Shown here piece after piece: positions 36,506 to 45,056 of a stretch of DNA of 64,000 bases. How positions within the stretch are numbered: position 1 is the first letter of the stretch; the number at the start of each line of letters is the position of its first letter. The DNA comes from CAZCAC01 sp964496575 (GTDB lineage: Bacteria; Planctomycetota; UBA1135; GCA-002686595). The stretch covers positions 1 to 64,000 of the forward strand of contig CAZCAC010000012.1 in NCBI GenBank assembly GCA_964496575.1. Reading direction: 5' to 3'. A model generated the notes under the pieces. That model ran no database searches. It worked only from the letters and a program-made list of their open reading frames with translations, and was not told the DNA's origin. Both the position numbers and the translations under genes were made by a program.

Positions 36506-38755
36506 TCAGCGCGCCGCCGCGGACGCCAGCAGCTCATCCAGCGAGAAGCGCAACAGCAGGAGGTCGCGGTGATTGCGCGCCTCGAAGATAAGCGCGATCC
36601 GCCCGTCCTTCAGCTGCACCAGGCTCGAGTACGCGAACCTCCCGCCCACCAGCGTCCTCGCGAGCGGCCAGGTCTTCCCGCCGTCGTGACTGATGTACAC
36701 GGTGCCGTGCGTACGCTTCGGTCCGATGGGGACCGAGCAGAGCAGCACGTCGCGCCCGCCGGGTCCCTTCACGCACAGGAGGCTACCGTTGCAGCTCACC
36801 GCGGGCAGGCCGGGGTCGACCTCCTCGGAGCTCCAGGTCTCGCCGCCGTCGCGCGAGAAGGCGCGCACCCGTTCGGGGGTGTGCCGGGCGTTGAGCACCA
36901 GCGAACCGTCGGAGAGCTCGGCGACCTTGTTCTCCAGGCGGACGTTGAGGTCCTCCACCCGGTCGCGAGGCGCGATCGCTCCCACCCGCCAGGTCTCGCC
37001 GTGGTCGTCGGAGTAGAACATGCGATTCCCCCAGCGGTGCTGGAAGCCCCCGGGCACGATCAGCCGGCCCCGCAGCCGCCCGTGCTTCAGCTGGATTCCC
37101 TCGCCGGAGCCGAAGACGGTGGTATGGCGATCGGAGCCGAGCATGTCGGTGATGTCGCGCGGCGCCGACCACGTCTCGCCACCGTCCTCGCTGATCGAGT
37201 GGAACTGACGACACTCGCGCCCTTCCATCGCCTTGCGCGAGTCGGGATCGTGGAAGTCCCACTCGAAGACGTTGAAGAGGACGTGGATCGCGTCGGTCTC
37301 GCGGTCGTACACGGCTGCGTTGGGGCAGATCGAGTGGGCCCCCGCTTCCGCGATCAGGGCCGCCCGTGCCCAGCTGTCCCCGCCGTCGTCGCTCCAGCGG
37401 CAGACGAGGTCCTGCCCCGAGCGATCGCTCCACCGGCTCTTCTCGCGCCCTTGCGCGGTCACCACCAGGCGGCCGGAATTCGTGACCACCACCGCGCCCT
37501 CGCGAAACTGCGCGTAGCAACCGGGGGAGCGCTCCACGCCGGCGACCTCGGTCTCGCCGGCGACGAGGATCGGCAGGGGGTCGTCACCGCGAGCGCTCGC
37601 GGCGCAGTCGGCGCTCCAGGCGAGGAGCTCGTCCCGCATCCGCAGGGCGCGCTCCTTCTGCCCGGCGGCGAGGTCGGTCTGCTCGTCGGGATCGGCGGCG
37701 AGGTCGTACAGCTGCCAGCTCTCGCCGCCGTCGCGACTGATCAGCTTCCACGCGCCGTCGATCCAGGCGAGCTGCAGCCCGCCGCGCTTCTTCCACGCCT
37801 CGGTGTCCTTCGCCTGGCTCTCGAGCTTCGGCGACTGGAAGCCGATCGGTCGCGCGCGGTGCGGGTGCTCGCCGCGCAGCACGCCGAGGACGTCTTCGCC
37901 GTCGAGTCGCCGGTACTCCGGCGGGTCGATCCCCGCCGCGCTCAGCGTGGTCGGCAGGAGATCGCTGGTGCTCATCGGCTCGGCGATCGTCCGCCCGCCC
38001 TGAAGCCCAGCCGGCCAGCGCACGATCGCGGGCACGCGGATGCCGCCCTCGTACAGGGAGCCCTTGCGGTCGCGCAGCCCGCCCGTGGTTCCGAGCTCGT
38101 GCACCCACGTCGGCCCGTTGTCGCTGCAGAACCAGAGCAGCGTGTTGTCGGCGCTCCCCTGTTCTTCGAGCCCCGCGACGAGCCGACCGATCGCCTCGTC
38201 CATCGCGCTGATCGCGCCGAACCAGTGCTGCTCGCGGATCGACAACCCGGGGTAGAACGCGCGGTGCTCCGGCCCGGCGACCACCGGCGTGTGGGGCGTG
38301 GAGAACCAGACCAGCGCCAGGAACGGCTCGCCCGCGGCATTCGAGCGCCGCGCCAGGTCGAGGGTCCGCTCGACGAGGACGTGCGGCAACGGCCCGTCGA
38401 CCCATTCGTCGTGGAAGGTACCGGGCCCGGTCCAGAAGCGGTCGCGCCAGACGAAGCCACCGGTCCGCTGTTCCCGCTCGACCGCCCGATCCATCACCAG
38501 GCGGTACTCCTCCGACCCGAACTCGCCACAGGTGAGGTAGTAGGGATTGAAGCTCGGCAACGAGTTCAGGACGCTGAAGCACTCGCCGAAGCCATTCTCC
38601 CACGGCGGCGAGTAGAGTCCCTCGTCCACCTCGCCGGGCGCGTACCCCTGCTTGACCGTCCGGCTGAGGTTGCCGACGTGCCACTTGCCGAAGTGCGCGG
38701 TGCGATACCCCGCCGCCGAGAACAGCTCGCCGATGGTGTTCTCCCGCGCCGGCAT
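36506..38755 (-). CDS. Sulfatase-sialidase fusion lacking the sulfatase N-terminus
   Basis: The frame opens at ATG 38755 (MPARENTIGELF), but recognisable sulfatase sequence begins about 40 bases upstream in the same frame (RWAFEGAM), so the expected first 90-100 residues, including the D-D metal ligands and the C-x-P-x-R site, are absent. The remaining sulfatase part (about 1-400) has HFGKWHVGN, ALVWFSTPHTPV, WFCSDNGPTWVHE and EGGIRVPAIVRWP. Residues 440-749 form an exo-alpha-sialidase-type propeller with five Asp boxes (RWSDDGGDSW, SISEDGGETW, YSDDHGETW, FSRDGGETW, YISHDGGKTW). Without its active-site Cys the sulfatase half should be inactive. No signal peptide remains. It is downstream of another truncated sulfatase on the same strand. 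Confidence 0.8.
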   Translation of the reverse strand: MPARENTIGELFSAAGYRTAHFGKWHVGNLSRTVKQGYAPGEVDEGLYSPPWENGFGECFSVLNSLPSFNPYYLTCGEFGSEEYRLVMDRAVEREQRTGGFVWRDRFWTGPGTFHDEWVDGPLPHVLVERTLDLARRSNAAGEPFLALVWFSTPHTPVVAGPEHRAFYPGLSIREQHWFGAISAMDEAIGRLVAGLEEQGSADNTLLWFCSDNGPTWVHELGTTGGLRDRKGSLYEGGIRVPAIVRWPAGLQGGRTIAEPMSTSDLLPTTLSAAGIDPPEYRRLDGEDVLGVLRGEHPHRARPIGFQSPKLESQAKDTEAWKKRGGLQLAWIDGAWKLISRDGGESWQLYDLAADPDEQTDLAAGQKERALRMRDELLAWSADCAASARGDDPLPILVAGETEVAGVERSPGCYAQFREGAVVVTNSGRLVVTAQGREKSRWSDRSGQDLVCRWSDDGGDSWARAALIAEAGAHSICPNAAVYDRETDAIHVLFNVFEWDFHDPDSRKAMEGRECRQFHSISEDGGETWSAPRDITDMLGSDRHTTVFGSGEGIQLKHGRLRGRLIVPGGFQHRWGNRMFYSDDHGETWRVGAIAPRDRVEDLNVRLENKVAELSDGSLVLNARHTPERVRAFSRDGGETWSSEEVDPGLPAVSCNGSLLCVKGPGGRDVLLCSVPIGPKRTHGTVYISHDGGKTWPLARTLVGGRFAYSSLVQLKDGRIALIFEARNHRDLLLLRFSLDELLASAAAR

Positions 38756-39819
38756 CGCTCCTTCGAACGCCCAGCGGGGACGTGTCCGGGCCAGCGCACG
38801 ATCAGGGGAACACGAATGCCCCCTTCGTCGAGCTCGTGCTTGGCTCCGCGCAAGGGTGCATTGGAGGTCACCGAGCCCTTGCCGCCATTGTCGGAGGTGA
38901 AGATCACGATCGTCTCCTCTTCGAGCCCCAGCGCCTCCAGGCTCTTCAGCAACCGACCGACATTATCGTCCAGGTGGTGAACCATCGCCGCGTAGCGCGG
39001 GTCGTTCTGCCAGCGCTTGTGCTTGCGATCGGGCTCCTCCTTCCGGTCGAGTCCCGCCTCGGCGAACTTCGCGCGGTAGCGATCGACGACCTCCGGTTTC
39101 GCCTGGAGCGGGGTGTGGACGGTGTGGAAGGAGAGGAACGCGAAAAAGGGTCCGGCGCGATTCTCCTCGATGAAGCGGATCGCCTCGTCGGTGAGGCGAT
39201 CGGTCAGATACTCCCCTTCCGGACCATTCGCCAGGTGCGTCAGATGGTAGGGACTGAAGAAGCGCGTATGCCCCTTCCTCATCAGCACCTCGCGATCGGG
39301 GTGTGCCGCCTTCCAGGCCCACGGCAGGTCCATGCCGCCGAGGGCCACGTCGAATCCCTGCTCCGCCGCCCAGTGCTTCGACTCGTAGCCGAGGTGCCAC
39401 TTGCCGAAGTAGCCGGTGGCGTAGCCCTGATCCTTCAACACTTCGGCGATCGTCACCTCCGCCAGCGGGAAGTGGTGGATCGTCCAGGCGGGATCGCGCT
39501 CCGGGGTGAGCAGGTAGGTGGTCAGCCCGATTCGCGCGGGGCTCTTGCCGGTGAGGATGGAGGCGCGGGTCGGCGAGCACACGGGGCCGCCAGCGTAGAA
39601 GTCGCTGAAGGACATCCCCTGGGTGAAGAGTCGGTCGATGCCGGGCGTCTCGTACGAGGTGCTGCCGTAGCTACCGAGGTCGCTCCAGCCCAGGTCATCG
39701 ACCAGGATGAAGAGGATGTTCGGCGGTCGCCGGGAGCCCGCCTCGGTCTCGGTGAGTGCGGTCGTCGCCAGCACGGCCGCGGAGAGAACCAGTGCCATTG
39801 TGTTCGAGATCGCGTTCAT
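38566..39819 (-). CDS. Secreted sulfatase, C-terminally truncated at a junction
   Basis: A normal sulfatase start: signal peptide to ALTETEAG, the metal ligands in ILFILVDDLGWSDLG (D41, D42), the formylglycine site CSPTRASILTGK (C81-S-P-T-R85), GYFGKWHLGYESK, FLSFHTVHTPLQ, IVIFTSDNGGKGS and EGGIRVPLIVRWPGHVPAG at about 345. At this point (about 38775) it changes abruptly into Arg/Ser-rich sequence read in the wrong frame of the next sulfatase and stops at 38566. The final 100 or more residues of a normal enzyme are missing. The junction lies in CCCGCTGGG, which suits both genes. The start overlaps the preceding stop by ATGA. Sulfate ester hydrolysis on glycans is the family function. Confidence 0.8.
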   Translation of the reverse strand: MNAISNTMALVLSAAVLATTALTETEAGSRRPPNILFILVDDLGWSDLGSYGSTSYETPGIDRLFTQGMSFSDFYAGGPVCSPTRASILTGKSPARIGLTTYLLTPERDPAWTIHHFPLAEVTIAEVLKDQGYATGYFGKWHLGYESKHWAAEQGFDVALGGMDLPWAWKAAHPDREVLMRKGHTRFFSPYHLTHLANGPEGEYLTDRLTDEAIRFIEENRAGPFFAFLSFHTVHTPLQAKPEVVDRYRAKFAEAGLDRKEEPDRKHKRWQNDPRYAAMVHHLDDNVGRLLKSLEALGLEEETIVIFTSDNGGKGSVTSNAPLRGAKHELDEGGIRVPLIVRWPGHVPAGRSKERCRRGRTPSASCSRRRGIAPRTSASGTSATSAGRSSRGTRPARWTRDSTRRRGRMASASASAS

Positions 39820-42560
39820 TCCTCGTCCTCCTGCTCTTCATTCTCGACCAGGGTGGGCCAGTCGGGGGCCTCGCACACCACCTCCCGGTGGAGAGTCGAA
39901 AGCGCAGCCTGCATCACGGCGAGGCGTTCCGGCTCACGCGCCGCCAGGTCGTTCTCCTGGCCCACATCGTCGATCACGTTCCACAGCTGGAACCCGGCCA
40001 GCTCCGCGGCCCGCATCGTGCGGATGCCGTCGAGCGTCACCCGCCCCATTCTCTGCCCGGGGCGATCCCAGCCGGCGCCGACGATCCAGTCGCCCTCGCG
40101 CAGCAGTGCGCGCGGACCCTCCTCGGAAGCGAGGTAGTGCCAGTGCAGCGGCCGGCCGCGCTCGAGTTCCTCGCCGAGGAGCAACGGAGTCACGTCGACC
40201 CCGAGTCGGCGTTCCCCTGCGACTTCCGCTTCAACGAGCGCAAGGCGACGACCTTCAACGGCCGCGACGTGCGGCGCGTCGCCGAGGCGGCGGCGGGTTT
40301 CTTCGAGGAGACCGGGGAAGCGCCGTTCTTCCTGATGGTCAACTACCCCGACGCACACTTCCCGCTGCTGCGGCAGGACAGCGGTCTGCCCGCGGAACCG
40401 ATCGGAGGCGACGAGGTCCGGCCGCTGCCGTGGGTCGGCGCCGACTCCCCGAGGCTGCGCGAGTTCACCGCGAACTACTACAACTGTCTCTCCCGCTTCG
40501 ATACCGGCGTGGGCCTCTTGCTCGACGAGCTGGAGAAGGCGGGGCGCGCCGAGAACACGCTGGTGATCTACCTCGGGGACCACGGCGCGCAGTTCTCGCG
40601 GGGCAAGACGTCGGTGTACGACGCGGGGCTGCGCATCCCGCTGATCCTCCGCTGGCCCGATCGGCGCGATGCGGGAGTCGTCCGCGAGGAGCTGGTCGAC
40701 CGCGTTGTCGCTCCGGCGTCCGGTGTGCGAGCCGCCGCGACCCCGATTGAGGACCTCGACCTCGATCCCTTCCTCGGCCAGGAGGGCCGGCAATCGTGCG
40801 GCGTAGACCTCGCGAACCGTCTTGCGGGGCGCCGTGGTCGAATCGCCGAACGCGACGACTCGCAGCGGTCGGTCCTCGGGATCGGGCAGGGCGACGAAGC
40901 GCTCCTCCAGCTCCAGGCGCTCGAGCTGGGCGCGAATCTCCGCCACCACCTCGGGACGCTTCGCGGCGAGGTCGTCCTGCTCGGAGATCCCCATCGGCGC
41001 GTGGAGATCGAAGAGGTTCGCCGTGCCATCGGCGCGCAGCACGCACTTCCAGCGGCCGCGGCGCACGTAGCGGAGCACGCGGTCGTCGCGCGGCGTGTAC
41101 GAGGCCAGGCGCTCCCTGACCTCGGCGAGCTCGGGCTCGTCCGCGCGGTTGAAAAACTCCTGGGGATCGCTCTCGAGCTCGTACAGCTCCTCGCTGCCGT
41201 CGAAGTAGCGGATGTAGCGCCACTCCGGCGTCGAGACGCTGTGCGTCCCCCGCCCGACGGTGGAGACCACGGCCTCCGGCCACGGCGCGCGCGGATCGCG
41301 CAGCAGCGGCAGCAGGCTGCGGCCCTCGAGCTCGTCGGGCACCGGCAGCTCGCACGCGTCGAGCACCGTCGGATACAGATCGAGCAGGCTGACCGGCGCC
41401 TCGCAGACCGTCCCCGGCCGGAAACCCTCGGGCGCGCGCCCCACCGGGGGCACCACGACCAGCGGCACCCGCAACGACGAGCGCCAGGGATCGTGCTTCC
41501 CCCAGTGTTCCTTCTGCCCGAGGCTCCAGCCGTGGTCGCTCCAGAGAACGACCCAGGTGTCGTCGGCCCGTTCGGAGCGCGACAGCGCGTCGACCACCAC
41601 GCCCACCTGCGCGTCGGCGAAGGCGATCGTCGCGAGGTAGGCCGCCACGGCTTCGCGCCACGCGTCGTGCTCGACGACGGTGCGGTGCGTTCCGGAGGTC
41701 CACGGGCGCAGCGCGAGATCCCGCCCCGCGATGGGCACGTCGTCGAGATCGCCGGCAAGGGCCGGCGGGAGGTGAACCTCCTCGGCGGAGAAGCGCTCGA
41801 AGTACGCGCGCGGCACGAAGAAGGGCTGGTGCGGCTTGTAGATGCCGATCGCCAGGAACAGCGGCTGGTCACGCTCGAGCGCGAGCTGCCGCGCGCCCCA
41901 CGCCGCGACCCGGGCGTCGGGAAACTCCTCCTCGGGAACGTCGAGCGGTCCCCAGTCGAAGGTGTCCCACTGATTGGTCGGGCGATCGATCATCGACAGC
42001 CCGCCGTTCATCGGCAACGTGCAGCGCCACCCGTCGCGCCGGATCTCGCGGGTGGGGAGCATTCCCTCGCAGCGCAGCTCCTCGTCGGTGAAGGGTGACC
42101 CGACCACCCCGCTGCCGGGACCGTACTCGTGCCAGTCCTCGGGGATGCGCAGCCCCAGTCCGTGGTTCACCTTGCCCGCGCCGAGCACGCGGTAGCCGTG
42201 CTGCTGCATTCGCCGCGGCAACGACACGGCGTCGGGCACGTGGTCGATGTACGTCCCACGGTTGGTGTAGACGCCCGTCGTCTCCGGCCGCTGTCCGGTG
42301 AGCACCGACGCGCGCGAGGGCCCGCAGATCGGCGAGACGCAGTACGCGTGGGTGAAGAGCACCCCGCGCTCCGCCAGCCGATCGATGTTCGGCGTGTGGG
42401 CGTCGGGGTGCCCCTCCAGGCAGCCGACCCAGTCCGACAGGTCGTCGACGGCGAGGAAGAGCACGTCCGGGCGCGGCTCCGGAGAGTTCGCCTCCGACCG
42501 GGGGAGAGCGACGAGAGGCAGCAGGGCCGCCAGGAGGAGAGAGGGGATCGCCAGGGTCAT
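39816..42560 (-). CDS. Iduronate-2-sulfatase-like protein fused to scrambled SGNH and sulfatase pieces
   Basis: The frame is open for 914 residues from 42560 (MTLAIPSLLL, signal peptide). Residues 1-555 are a full sulfatase of iduronate-2-sulfatase type: DVLFLAVDDLSDWVG, CGPSRASVLTGQ (C79-G-P-S-R83), GIYKPHQPFFVP, WSDHGWSLGQKEHWGKHDPW. Then comes the start of an SGNH esterase (VVAFGDSTTAPRKTVREVYA) that breaks off at GRRSDNAVD (40695). The next 165 residues are antisense to a sulfatase encoded on the other strand (40200-40694). From 40199 a sulfatase C-terminus resumes (DVTPLLLGEELERGRPLHWHY) to the end. Both changeovers fall at GTCGAC in the same codon phase. The encoded protein beyond about 620 is not expected to fold normally. 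Confidence 0.75.
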   Translation of the reverse strand: MTLAIPSLLLAALLPLVALPRSEANSPEPRPDVLFLAVDDLSDWVGCLEGHPDAHTPNIDRLAERGVLFTHAYCVSPICGPSRASVLTGQRPETTGVYTNRGTYIDHVPDAVSLPRRMQQHGYRVLGAGKVNHGLGLRIPEDWHEYGPGSGVVGSPFTDEELRCEGMLPTREIRRDGWRCTLPMNGGLSMIDRPTNQWDTFDWGPLDVPEEEFPDARVAAWGARQLALERDQPLFLAIGIYKPHQPFFVPRAYFERFSAEEVHLPPALAGDLDDVPIAGRDLALRPWTSGTHRTVVEHDAWREAVAAYLATIAFADAQVGVVVDALSRSERADDTWVVLWSDHGWSLGQKEHWGKHDPWRSSLRVPLVVVPPVGRAPEGFRPGTVCEAPVSLLDLYPTVLDACELPVPDELEGRSLLPLLRDPRAPWPEAVVSTVGRGTHSVSTPEWRYIRYFDGSEELYELESDPQEFFNRADEPELAEVRERLASYTPRDDRVLRYVRRGRWKCVLRADGTANLFDLHAPMGISEQDDLAAKRPEVVAEIRAQLERLELEERFVALPDPEDRPLRVVAFGDSTTAPRKTVREVYAARLPALLAEEGIEVEVLNRGRGGSHTGRRSDNAVDQLLADDSRIAPIGPAEDQRDAQPRVVHRRLAPRELRAVVPEVDHQRVLGAPRLLQLVEQEAHAGIEAGETVVVVRGELAQPRGVGADPRQRPDLVASDRFRGQTAVLPQQREVCVGVVDHQEERRFPGLLEETRRRLGDAPHVAAVEGRRLALVEAEVAGERRLGVDVTPLLLGEELERGRPLHWHYLASEEGPRALLREGDWIVGAGWDRPGQRMGRVTLDGIRTMRAAELAGFQLWNVIDDVGQENDLAAREPERLAVMQAALSTLHREVVCEAPDWPTLVENEEQEDEE
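40194..40700 (+). pseudogene. Inverted middle fragment of a sulfatase, bounded by GTCGAC
   Basis: On the plus strand this stretch reads as the central part of a sulfatase: PESAFPCDFRFNERKATTF, FFLMVNYPDAHFPLL, YYNCLSRFDTGVGLLLDEL, NTLVIYLGDHGAQFSRGKTS and YDAGLRIPLILRWPDRRDAG. It has no start, no C-x-P-x-R region and no C-terminus. Neighbouring sulfatase pieces are all on the minus strand. The fragment is flanked by GTCGAC at 40194-40199 and 40695-40700, each in the codon phase of both strands, so turning it round would give one uninterrupted minus-strand frame joining it to the sulfatase C-terminus at 39816-40199. Confidence 0.8.
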
Positions 42561-42742
42561 CGGGGGGTTGCCAGGACGAGGCCGACACAATAACATCTCC
42601 ATTGATTCATTATTCGTCACAAAATGTCATATCCGCGAGAAACCGCTTCTCGGCCCCGGGGAGACCCGCCGGGACCCGTGGAGCTACGGTGGCGCGGCCT
42701 CCCCCTCTCCCCATGCCCGATCCCGACCGCCCCCCCACCGCG

Positions 42743-43855
42743 ATGACCTCCCGGGAACGGGTGCGCGCCGCAATCCGTTTCGAGCCCCCCGACCGGCTGC
42801 CGCGGAACGACTCGCCGTGGCGGCAGACCGTCGACCGGTGGCGGCGCGAGGGACTGCCGGAAGGGGTCGAGGTGGCCGACCACTTCGAGCTCGACATCGC
42901 CACGATGTACCTCGACCTGTCGCCGCGCTTCGCCATGCGCGTGCTCGAGCGGGACGGGATCTACTACACCTACGAGGATCGCTACGGCTACACGCTGCGC
43001 AAGGAGGAGCACGGCGAGTCGACGATCGACTTCATCGGCCACTGCCTCGACGGGCGCGAGGCGTGGGAGCAGCTCGTCGCGCCGCGGCTCGTCCTCTCCG
43101 ACGATCCGGACGAGCCGGCGCGCCTCGACGACGCTTCGTACTTCGGGCACTTCGATCCGTATCCGAGCTGGGACGTCGCGGTGGAGAGGTACCGCCGCCA
43201 GCGCGCGACTGATCGCTATCAGCTCTTCATGTTCTACGGCCCCTGGGAGGCGCTGTGGCGGATGCGGGGGATGGAGCGGCTGCTCGTCGACCTGCTCGAC
43301 GATCCCGACTGGGTCGAGGAGATGGCCGCGACGCACGTCGACCTCGCCATCGCCACCCTGCGCCGCTGCCTCGAGCTCGGCGCACGCCCCGACGGGATCC
43401 TCTGGGCGGAGGATCTCGGCTGCAACAGCGGCCCGCTCTTCTCGCCGAGGAGCTGGGATGCGATCTTCCGTCCGCACTCCGCGCGCCTCGGCGAGTTCCT
43501 GCGCGCGAGCAGCGTCGACTTCTGGATGCACTCCGACGGCAAGATCGATCGTTACCTCGAGCGCCTGATCGAGGTCGGTGTGCAGGTGCTCAACCCCCTC
43601 GAGGTGAAGGCGGGAATGGACGCGGTGGAGCTGCGCCGGCGGCTGGGTGAGGAGCTCGCCTTCTACGGGAACATCAGCGCGACGGCGATGGCCGGACCGC
43701 GGGAGGCGCTGGAGCTGGAGCTCGCCCGCAAGGTCCCGCTCGCCCGGGAGGGGGGCTTCATCCTGCACTCCGACCACTCGGTGCCGCCGGAGGTGAGCTT
43801 CGAGGCCTTTTCCTGGCTGCAGCGCCGAGCGCAGGAGATCTTCGAGGGACGGTGA
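42743..43855 (+). CDS. Uroporphyrinogen decarboxylase (URO-D) superfamily protein
   Basis: A 370-residue protein from ATG at 42743 (MTSRERVRAAIRFEPPDR, a typical family start); ATG at 42713 is an alternative. The (beta/alpha)8 plan of the URO-D/MtaA superfamily is visible: EPPDRLPRNDSPW, YQLFMFYGPWEALWRM, GILWAEDLGCNSGPLFSP, FWMHSDGKIDRYLERLIE, VLNPLEVKAGMDAVEL, YGNISATAMAG and GFILHSDHSVPPEV. Members decarboxylate uroporphyrinogen or transfer methyl groups from corrinoids; this one lacks the URO-D N-terminal R-Q-A-G-R signature, so it is not HemE. The H-x-D-G-x-I and D-H-S-V-P motifs are those of the uncharacterised group that planctomycetes carry in many copies near sugar genes. The role is unknown. 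Confidence 0.82.
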   Translation: MTSRERVRAAIRFEPPDRLPRNDSPWRQTVDRWRREGLPEGVEVADHFELDIATMYLDLSPRFAMRVLERDGIYYTYEDRYGYTLRKEEHGESTIDFIGHCLDGREAWEQLVAPRLVLSDDPDEPARLDDASYFGHFDPYPSWDVAVERYRRQRATDRYQLFMFYGPWEALWRMRGMERLLVDLLDDPDWVEEMAATHVDLAIATLRRCLELGARPDGILWAEDLGCNSGPLFSPRSWDAIFRPHSARLGEFLRASSVDFWMHSDGKIDRYLERLIEVGVQVLNPLEVKAGMDAVELRRRLGEELAFYGNISATAMAGPREALELELARKVPLAREGGFILHSDHSVPPEVSFEAFSWLQRRAQEIFEGR

Positions 43856-44047
43856 CGGCCGGGGAAGCCCGATCCCCCACCGAACCGATCTCCGGCTCTA
43901 CAGCTCTCGATGTCAGTTACCTCTGCTGGAATCAAGTCGACTCGAGAGGGCACATTCCGGGGCTGGATCCGTAGATTCGTGCGTGGATCCACGACCCCGG
44001 GTACGCGCTCGGCGCCCGGACAGGCCAGACGAAGAGAGAGACGACCC

Positions 44048-45046
44048 ATGGACGTTACGAAGATGATCTCCTCCGCGGCGATCGTGCTGCTCGCGGGGCT
44101 GACGCTCGGCATGGCCCCGCCCTCGGGGGAAACCGAGAGCACGAGCCCCGTTGTCTCCTACGCCTTCCGCTCTCCCGTGGTGAACGGCATGGGCGTGAGC
44201 TCCCTGGCCGACCTGCACGGCAAGCCGGTCCTGGTCGAGTTCTGGGGCACGCGCTGACCTGGCTGCGTCGGGGGGTCCGTGCCGGCCTCCATCAAGTTGC
44301 AGCGCGAGTACGGGGAAGACCTCGCGGTGATCTTCGTCGAGTCCCAGGGAGCGAGCCAGGAAGACGCCGAGCGCTTCATCCTCAGGCAGAGGTGGTTCGG
44401 AACTCCGGCGATGTGGACCAGCGAGCGGCCGGTGAGCGTCGCCGGCAGCGGCCTGCCGAAGCACGCCCTGCTGTCCGCCGACGGGCGAGTGATCGCCGAG
44501 GGTCGACACATCGGCAAGAAGACGAAGCTGCTGATCGACGAGGAGATCGCGAAGGGAAAGGGTGCGCCGGCAGGCACGCCGAAGAAACTCAAGAAGGCCT
44601 GGTCGAACTTCGGCAAGGGCAAGGTCGCCAAGGCGATCGCCGAGGCCGAGAAAGTCGGGGCGAAGCCCGAGCTCGCCGAGGACGCCGAGGAGGCCATCCG
44701 GGAGTTCACGCGCCGGACCGAGAGCCGGCTCGATCGGGCGGCCTGGCTCCTGGAGAACGGCTACGCCCTCCGCGCTGAGGATGCCGTCGAGGACCTGCTC
44801 AAGGAGCTGAAGGGCGCGGGCGAGCTGTACGAGCGCGCTCTCCAGCTCGAGGCCCGCTTCGAGGAGGAGAGCGTCGAGGCGGAGCTCGAGGCCGACAAGG
44901 TGATCGGCAAGGCCCTCGCCAGGCTCTACGAGGACGGCCGCGAGGAGAAGCTGTTCGTCAAGCTGGAGAAGCTGGCTGAGAAGTACGCCGGGACGAAGGC
45001 CGCCGAGCGCGCCCGCCACGCGGCGACGCTGCGCAAGGAGTCCTGA
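44048..45046 (+). CDS. Thioredoxin-like selenoprotein with U-P-G-C active site
   Basis: Two open frames, 44048-44254 and 44258-45046, are in the same phase and separated only by TGA at 44255-44257. Reading TGA as selenocysteine gives a 332-residue protein with a signal peptide or anchor (MISSAAIVLLAGLTLGMA), then a thioredoxin fold: GKPVLVEFWGTR-U70-P-G-C73, DLAVIFVESQGAS, the strand GLPKHALLSADGRVIAEG. The U takes the place of the first Cys of the C-x-x-C site that this family normally shows after F-W-G-T. A helical C-terminal domain (about 150-332) with TPR-like helices follows. The ATG at 44048 is preceded by GAAGAGAGAG. It would act as an exported thiol-disulfide or peroxide reductase. 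Sec incorporation genes are not in the window. Confidence 0.85.
44255..44285 (+). promoter_or_regulatory. In-frame UGA and candidate bacterial SECIS hairpin
   Basis: One base after the TGA, CTGGC (44259-44263) can pair with GCCGG (44281-44285), and CG (44266-44267) with CG (44278-44279), leaving an apical loop TCGGGGGGTC. A short stem directly 3' of UGA with GG-U in the apical loop is what bacterial SelB recognises in mRNAs such as fdhF. The pairing was drawn by hand, so exact boundaries are tentative. Confidence 0.55.
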
Positions 45047-45056
45047 GTCCACGCGG

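Noticed and set aside
36569..38980. Long plus-strand frame opposite the sulfatase-sialidase gene
   Set aside because: Same reason: no family text, composition typical of an antisense frame.
40194..40700. Site-specific phase-variation cassette
   Set aside because: The flanking identity is only GTCGAC plus one base, far shorter than known invertase sites, and no recombinase is nearby; kept as a finding but not called a switch.
43910..44257. A separate 115-residue gene ending at the TGA at 44257
   Set aside because: The same frame continues with matching thioredoxin-fold sequence after the TGA; the two parts are one protein. Its first 46 residues also look like untranslated leader.
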